From contig NZ_JADIKM010000003.1 in NCBI RefSeq assembly GCF_044904665.1, positions 372,001 to 436,000 of the forward strand: a DNA stretch of 64,000 bases, written 5' to 3'. The translations under genes and the position numbers were made by a program. Source of the stretch: Dyella_A ginsengisoli. GTDB taxonomy: Bacteria; Pseudomonadota; Gammaproteobacteria; Xanthomonadales; Rhodanobacteraceae. How positions within the stretch are numbered: position 1 is the first letter of the stretch; the number at the start of each line of letters is the position of its first letter. The notes beneath the pieces were generated by a model that made no database searches, had not been told where the DNA came from, and worked only from the letters and a program-made list of their open reading frames with translations. Positions 59,615 through 64,000 of this stretch are shown here, one piece after another.

Positions 59615-60628
59615 GTGTCCGAATTGCCCTTTGCCTGCGGTGCCGCGCCGTTGACCGCTCGCCTGCGCGTGGCGCCGGAAGATTTCGTCGTCGAGGAAAT
59701 CCTGGGTTACGACACCGACGGCGCCGGCGAGCACGCGCTGCTGTGGGTCGAGAAGCGCGGCGCCAACACCGACTGGGTGGCACGGGAGTTGGCCCGCTTT
59801 GCCGAAGTGCCGCCGGTGAACGTGGGGTACGCCGGGTTGAAGGACCGCCACGCGGTGACGCGGCAGGCGTTCTCCGTGCAGCTGCCCGGACGTCCGGATC
59901 CGGACTGGTCGACGTTTCCGCATGCCGAGGTGAAGGTGCTGGCCGCCACGCGGCACGGGCGCAAGCTCAAGCGTGGCGCGCTGCGCGGCAACCGTTTCGT
60001 GCTCACGCTGCGTGAAGTGCAGGGCGAGCGCGAGGCGGCCGAACGCGTGCTGCAGCAGATCGCCGCGCGCGGCGTGCCCAACTATTTCGGCGAGCAGCGT
60101 TTCGGTCGCGAGGGCGGCAACCTGGCGCAGGCGCGGGCGATGTTCGCCGGCCGCCGCATGGATCGCGACAAGCGTTCGATCCTGCTGTCCGCCGCACGCT
60201 CGCAGATTTTCAACAGCGTGCTGGCCGCGCGGGTGGAGCAGGGCACGTGGGACACCGCGCTGCCGGGCGAGATCTGGTCGCTGGCCGGCTCACGTTCGTG
60301 GTTTGGCCCGGAGCCGTTCGACGACGCGCTGGCGGGTCGGCTTGCTCAGGGCGACATCCATCCATCCGGTCCGTTGTGGGGCGAGGGTGAGCCGCCCAGC
60401 ACCGAGGTGGTCGGCGCGCTGGAGCGGCAGGTGGCGGCCGATCATGCGGATCTGGCCGAGGGTCTGGTCAAGGCGCGGATGGAGCAGGAGCGGCGCGCGC
60501 TGCGGCTGATGCCGAAGGACCTGCGCTGGCGCTGGCTGGACGAGGCCACGCTGGAGCTGGCATTCGAACTTCCCGCCGGCGCCTACGCGACGGTCGTGGT
60601 GCGCGAGCTTGCCGCGGTGACCGGCTGA
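59615..60628 (+). CDS. truD: tRNA pseudouridine(13) synthase TruD
   Basis: Pseudouridine synthase (337 aa) modifying U13 of tRNA-Glu. YAGLKDRHAVTRQ places the catalytic Asp at residue 77, with GNRFVLTLR and NYFGEQRFGREGGNLAQARAMF also characteristic. The TruD insertion domain occupies the middle. GTG start with GGAG upstream. In many gammaproteobacteria truD sits between ispF and surE, as it does here with mgtE and an Smr gene inserted. Confidence 0.95.
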   Translation: MSELPFACGAAPLTARLRVAPEDFVVEEILGYDTDGAGEHALLWVEKRGANTDWVARELARFAEVPPVNVGYAGLKDRHAVTRQAFSVQLPGRPDPDWSTFPHAEVKVLAATRHGRKLKRGALRGNRFVLTLREVQGEREAAERVLQQIAARGVPNYFGEQRFGREGGNLAQARAMFAGRRMDRDKRSILLSAARSQIFNSVLAARVEQGTWDTALPGEIWSLAGSRSWFGPEPFDDALAGRLAQGDIHPSGPLWGEGEPPSTEVVGALERQVAADHADLAEGLVKARMEQERRALRLMPKDLRWRWLDEATLELAFELPAGAYATVVVRELAAVTG

Positions 60629-60640
60629 CCGCTCGCCCGC

Positions 60641-61186
60641 TCAGGATTTCAGCAGCACCACCACCGCGCCGGTGCCGCCCATGGCCGGGCGCGCCGAGGC
60701 GAAGGCGATCACCTCGTCGCGTCGGCGCAGCATGCGGTCGGTCAACGCCTTCAGCACCGGGCCGGCGGATTTCGAGCGCAGCCCCTTGCCGTGCACGATG
60801 CGCACGCAGCGCAGGCCGTTCTGTCGTGCCTCGGCGAGGAAGTCGGCGATGCTGGCCTGCGCCGCGGCCGCGTTCATGTGGTGCAGGTCCAGGTCGTCCT
60901 GCACGCTGAAATGGCCGCGCTTGAGCTGCTTGAGCAGCTTGGGCGGGTAGCCGTCATGCAGGAAGCTCAGTTCCTCGCCCACCTCCATCAGTGCCGGGTC
61001 GAAGGCCATGTCCAGCAGTTCGCCGGGCACCGCGGCCTCGTCGGCCTCGAACATGCGCGGTCGGGGTGCCGGTCGGGGCGTCGCCGGCGGCAGCGGCGCG
61101 GGATCGAACGTGCGCACCTCGCCGATCGCCTCGCGAAACAGGCGCGCGTCGTCCTCGGTGACAGTGGTGGGCGGGCGGCGCTTCAT
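60641..61186 (-). CDS. Smr/MutS2 C-terminal domain protein (SmrB-like)
   Basis: Protein of 181 aa with a basic N-terminus, a linker, and a C-terminal Smr domain (DLDLHHMNAAAAQASIADFLAEARQNGLRCVRIVHGKGLRSKSAGPVLKALTDRML...), with the DLH and HGKG motifs of Smr endonucleases. E. coli SmrB cleaves mRNA between collided ribosomes; a similar role is possible. ATG at 61186 is used, with a GTG one codon upstream. It is antisense-oriented between truD and surE. Confidence 0.9.
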   Translation of the reverse strand: MKRRPPTTVTEDDARLFREAIGEVRTFDPAPLPPATPRPAPRPRMFEADEAAVPGELLDMAFDPALMEVGEELSFLHDGYPPKLLKQLKRGHFSVQDDLDLHHMNAAAAQASIADFLAEARQNGLRCVRIVHGKGLRSKSAGPVLKALTDRMLRRRDEVIAFASARPAMGGTGAVVVLLKS

Positions 61187-61343
61187 CACTCCATGCTAAC
61201 CAATGCGGCGCCCGCTGAAACGCGGCAAAAGCGCGCCTTCGTCGATGAAACTCCCCCGCCGCTCGGTTAGACTCGAACGCCTGCACGGGGCTCGGCTGCG
61301 AGGCGCCTGCCGCGGTCCCGACAACGTTCTTCTACGGATCAAC

Positions 61344-62123
61344 ATGCGAGTTCTGGTAAGCAACGATGATGGCGTGGATGCACTGGGCATCCGCGTGCTC
61401 GCCGAGCGCCTCGGTGCGGTCGGCAAGGTAACGGTGGTCGCGCCCGACCGGGACCGCTCCGGCGCCAGCAATTCGCTCACGCTGGATGCGCCGATCCGTG
61501 TCGGCCGCATGGACAACGGCTACTACCGCGTCGCCGGCACGCCCACCGATTGCGTGCACCTGGCGCTGGCCGGCCTGCTCGATGAGGAGCCGCATATAGT
61601 GGTCTCCGGCATCAATAACTCGGCCAACCTGGGCGACGACGTGATCTATTCCGGCACCGTGTCGGCGGCGATGGAGGGGCGCTTCCTCGGCCTGCCGGCG
61701 ATCGCCGTGTCGCTCGCCAGCAAGGACCATCGCGGCGAGCATTACGAGTCCGCCGCGCGGGCCGTGGTGATGCTGATGGAGCGGCTGCTGGTCGACCCGC
61801 TGCCGGCCGATACCATCCTCAACGTCAACGTGCCCGACCTGCCGTGGGAGCAGATCCGCGGCTTCGAAGTGGCGCGGCTGGGCAAGCGCCATCGCGCCGA
61901 GGCGTGCATCGCGCAGACCGATCCGCGCGGCCGTCCGATGTGGTGGATCGGGCCGGCCGGCGACGCCGAGGACGACGGCCCCGGCACCGATTTCCACGCG
62001 GTGCGCCGCGGCTACGTGTCGGTGACCCCGATCCACGTCGACCTCACCCGCTACCAGGCGCTGGAGAAGGTCAGCGGCTGGATGCAGGCGATGACCGACG
62101 CCATCGACGACCAGGCGGCCTGA
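61344..62123 (+). CDS. surE: 5'/3'-nucleotidase SurE
   Basis: Metal-dependent nucleotidase (259 aa) of stationary-phase survival. The metal motif NDDG is at residues 7-10, followed by APDRDRSGASNSLTL, GTPTDCVHLAL, VSGINNSANLGDDVIYSGTVSAAMEG and NVNVPD. It opens the surE-pcm-yqaA-nlpD run, which in relatives is followed by rpoS. Confidence 0.96.
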   Translation: MRVLVSNDDGVDALGIRVLAERLGAVGKVTVVAPDRDRSGASNSLTLDAPIRVGRMDNGYYRVAGTPTDCVHLALAGLLDEEPHIVVSGINNSANLGDDVIYSGTVSAAMEGRFLGLPAIAVSLASKDHRGEHYESAARAVVMLMERLLVDPLPADTILNVNVPDLPWEQIRGFEVARLGKRHRAEACIAQTDPRGRPMWWIGPAGDAEDDGPGTDFHAVRRGYVSVTPIHVDLTRYQALEKVSGWMQAMTDAIDDQAA

Positions 62124-62126
62124 GCG

Positions 62127-62807
62127 ATGAACATCCATCCGTTGCCGCCGTCGGCATTGAAAGGCGAGGGCATGACCTCGCAGCGAGCCCGCGATCGCCT
62201 CGCGGCCACGCTGAAGGAAAGCGGCATCCGCGATGCGCGGGTGATCGACGTGATCCGCAACCTGCCGCGCCATCACTTCATCGACCAGGCGCTGCACTCG
62301 CGCGCATACGAGAATACCGCGTTGCCGATCGGCCACGGCCAGACCATCTCGCAGCCGTGGGTGGTGGCGCGGATGACCGAGGCGCTGCTCGAATTCGGCA
62401 TGCCGCAGAAAGTGCTGGAGATTGGCACCGGCTCGGGCTACCAGGCGGCCGTGCTGGCGGCACTGGTGCCGCAGGTCTACACGGTGGAGCGCATCGAGGA
62501 GCTGCTGCGCCAGGCGCGCCGGCGATTCCGCCAGCTGGGCATCGCCAACCTGCGTTCCCGCTACGACGACGGCAAGCTCGGCTGGCCGGACGAGGGTCCG
62601 TTCGATGCGGTGATCCTCACCGCCGCGGGCGACGCCATTCCGCACGCCATCCTCGACCAAATGACGCCGACCGGCGTGCTGATCGCGCCGGTCGGTTCGC
62701 CCAGCAGCCAGACGCTGATCCGCATGCGCGGCGACGGACAGGGTGACTTCATCCAGGAAGAACTCGGCCCGGTGAGCTTCGTTCCGCTGCTTGGTGGCAT
62801 CGGCTGA
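62127..62807 (+). CDS. pcm: Protein-L-isoaspartate O-methyltransferase
   Basis: SAM-dependent repair enzyme (226 aa) methylating isoaspartyl residues. The SAM motif VLEIGTGSGYQAAVLA lies near 95-110, preceded by RHHFIDQALHSRAYENTALPIGHGQTISQPWVVARM. GPFDAVILTAAGDAIPHAILDQM and the C-terminal FVPLLGG complete the family pattern. It starts 3 bases after surE and overlaps yqaA (TGATG). Confidence 0.96.
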   Translation: MNIHPLPPSALKGEGMTSQRARDRLAATLKESGIRDARVIDVIRNLPRHHFIDQALHSRAYENTALPIGHGQTISQPWVVARMTEALLEFGMPQKVLEIGTGSGYQAAVLAALVPQVYTVERIEELLRQARRRFRQLGIANLRSRYDDGKLGWPDEGPFDAVILTAAGDAIPHAILDQMTPTGVLIAPVGSPSSQTLIRMRGDGQGDFIQEELGPVSFVPLLGGIG

Positions 62808-63412
62808 TGCGCCTGTTCGGAGCGTTGTATGCGCGGGCGCTGAAGTGGGCGCGCCATCCTCGGGCGATCTACTACCTGTGCGGGCTCAGCTTCGTGGAGG
62901 CCTTCATTTTCCCGGTAATGCCGGAGGTGATGCTGGCGCCGATGATGCTCGGCAAGCGCCATCGTGCGTTCTTCTACGCCAACCTCAGCCTGGTGTTTTC
63001 GCTGCTCGGTTCGCTGGTCGGCTATGCGCTGGGGCACTGGGCGTACGACAGCATCCACCCCCTGCTCAGCCCGGCGATGCAGCAGACCATCGGCACCTGG
63101 GTGGCGCAGTTGCGCAGCGACATGAGCCAGCATTGGCTGGCCATGCTCGGGGCCTTGATGCTCGCTGCCCTGCAGCCGGTAATCCCGATGAAGTTCGTGA
63201 CCTGGGCCGCGGGCATCGTCGGCGTGCCGCTCGTGCCCTTCCTGGCCTGCATGGCGATTGGCCGCGGCAAGCGCGTATGGCTGCTGGCCCTGCTGGTGCG
63301 CGTGGTGGGTGAGCGTGCCGAACAGATCCTGCACAAGAACATCGAGCGCATCGGCTGGGCTGTCGTGGCGGTCATCGGCCTGCTGCTGGTGTGGTGGCTG
63401 TGGCTGCGCTGA
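62807..63412 (+). CDS. YqaA-family (DedA-related) membrane protein
   Basis: Inner-membrane protein (201 aa) with four to five hydrophobic segments and a VTT/DedA-like core: ALKWARHPRAIYYLCGLSFVEAFIFPVMPEVMLAPM, a re-entrant region, and LGSLVGYALG. QPVIPMKFVTWAAGIVGVPLVPFLACMAIGRGKRVW is the YqaA signature. Function unknown; DedA relatives move lipids. Its start shares bases with the pcm stop. Confidence 0.88.
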   Translation: MRLFGALYARALKWARHPRAIYYLCGLSFVEAFIFPVMPEVMLAPMMLGKRHRAFFYANLSLVFSLLGSLVGYALGHWAYDSIHPLLSPAMQQTIGTWVAQLRSDMSQHWLAMLGALMLAALQPVIPMKFVTWAAGIVGVPLVPFLACMAIGRGKRVWLLALLVRVVGERAEQILHKNIERIGWAVVAVIGLLLVWWLWLR

Positions 63413-63461
63413 GCCCGCCTGCATGCCGGTCATCGCATAGGAAACGCGGCATGAGGTCGCT

Positions 63462-64000
63462 ATGCTTCTTGGCATGAAGGGAACCATCCAGTCGCTAGCG
63501 ATGCTTTTGCTCGCCGTCCTGCTGGCCGCCTGCGGCACGACTAGATCGGTCGTCGTACAGCGCACGAGCCAACCGCGCATCACAACCTATCCGGCATCCT
63601 CACGCTCGCAGCCGCAGGGCCATGCGGCGAGCTATCGGGTGGCGAAGGGCGACACGCTTTATTCGATCGCGTTCCGGCACGGCGTGGATTTCCGCGACGT
63701 GGCCCGCTGGAACGGCATCCCGGCGCCTTACACGATCCGACCCGGACAACAGCTGGTGCTGCGCTCGCCGTCCTCCCGCGATGCCGTCACCAGCCGGTCG
63801 GTGGCGCGGGTGTCGCCGGCGCCCCGCGTATCGCCCGCTGCGGTTACCGGGTCGCGCCCCGCCGCGCCGTACGCTTCGTCATCGGCTCCCACGCGTTCGC
63901 CCGCCCTTGCCGACAATGTGCCGGTGGCCGGCGAACCGGCCAGCGTGTCGCCACCGCCGGCTTTGCCCGCAGCGGCGTCGGGAGGCACCCGTTCAGCCGG
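63462..64000 (+). CDS. nlpD: NlpD-like lipoprotein with LysM domain (partial)
   Basis: Open to the window edge (about 179 codons visible). The lipoprotein signal ends LLAVLLAAC (Cys24); a LysM domain follows (YRVAKGDTLYSIAFRHGVDFRDVARWNGIPAPYTIRPGQQLVLR, about 58-101), then a long Ser/Ala/Pro/Arg-rich linker. The C-terminal LytM/M23 domain expected in NlpD, the activator of cell-separation amidase AmiC, lies beyond the window. GAGG is 5 bases before the ATG at 63462; a second ATG is four codons later. Confidence 0.9.
   Translation, partial: MLLGMKGTIQSLAMLLLAVLLAACGTTRSVVVQRTSQPRITTYPASSRSQPQGHAASYRVAKGDTLYSIAFRHGVDFRDVARWNGIPAPYTIRPGQQLVLRSPSSRDAVTSRSVARVSPAPRVSPAAVTGSRPAAPYASSSAPTRSPALADNVPVAGEPASVSPPPALPAAASGGTRSA

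Overview
The window is compact, very GC-rich chromosomal DNA from what looks like a gammaproteobacterium of the Xanthomonadales/Rhodanobacteraceae group (Rhodanobacter, Dyella, Frateuria or a relative). That placement is inference. It rests on the GC-rich codon use, the system I ccm cluster, a TrpR-type gene heading an intact his operon, a HiPIP, kynurenine-pathway genes, and the surE-pcm-yqaA-nlpD order. Almost everything is core metabolism or envelope biogenesis. I see no rRNA, tRNA, insertion sequence, prophage or CRISPR array.

Layout. 1-5.4 kb: cytochrome c maturation operon ccmABCDEFG on the minus strand, with the first codons of the next gene at the edge. 5.4-8.7 kb: a DUF3293 protein, kynurenine 3-monooxygenase, acetoacetyl-CoA reductase and the PHA regulator PhaR. 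8.8-13.6 kb: a MarR-controlled tripartite drug efflux operon. 13.7-16.2 kb: a TatD nuclease, two glycine-zipper lipoproteins and a SleB-like hydrolase, followed by a 443-base gap rich in hairpins. 16.7-22 kb: a complex II region holding structural genes (sdhCDAB), assembly factors (SDHAF4-type, SdhE), YgfZ and YgfX. 22.1-30.5 kb: lolCD, comEC, exbBD, msbA and lpxK. 30.7-38.3 kb: a complete histidine operon, hisR(TrpR-like)-G-D-C-B-H-A-F-IE, with an intercistronic heptamer repeat. 38.3-41.2 kb: a legumain-like C13 peptidase and the methionine salvage genes mtnB-mtnD-mtnC. 41.4-46.4 kb: a HiPIP, two amino-acid permeases, a NUDIX protein and 3-hydroxyanthranilate dioxygenase. 46.5-48.6 kb: an ECF sigma factor, its RskA-type anti-sigma and a fasciclin protein. 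48.7-52.5 kb: parE and an aminopeptidase P. 52.6-59.6 kb: pyrG-kdsA-(REP pair)-eno-ftsB-ispD-ispF-mgtE. 59.6-64 kb: truD, an Smr protein, then surE-pcm-yqaA-nlpD (nlpD runs off the end).

Many genes overlap by ATGA, TGATG or GTGA, so translational coupling is a theme (ccm, sdhCD, his, mtn, sigma/anti-sigma, pyrG-kdsA, ftsB-ispD, ispF-mgtE). The most interesting material is non-coding: a perfect 11-bp helix that would bury the Shine-Dalgarno of the fasciclin gene; a phase-variation-like 8 x 7-nt repeat plus a 21-bp inverted repeat between hisF and hisIE; a run of five hairpins at 16422-16562; near-perfect palindromes directly upstream of the his and mtn operons; and TGC-rich palindromes upstream of phaR and the reductase gene. 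No clearly novel protein system is visible.
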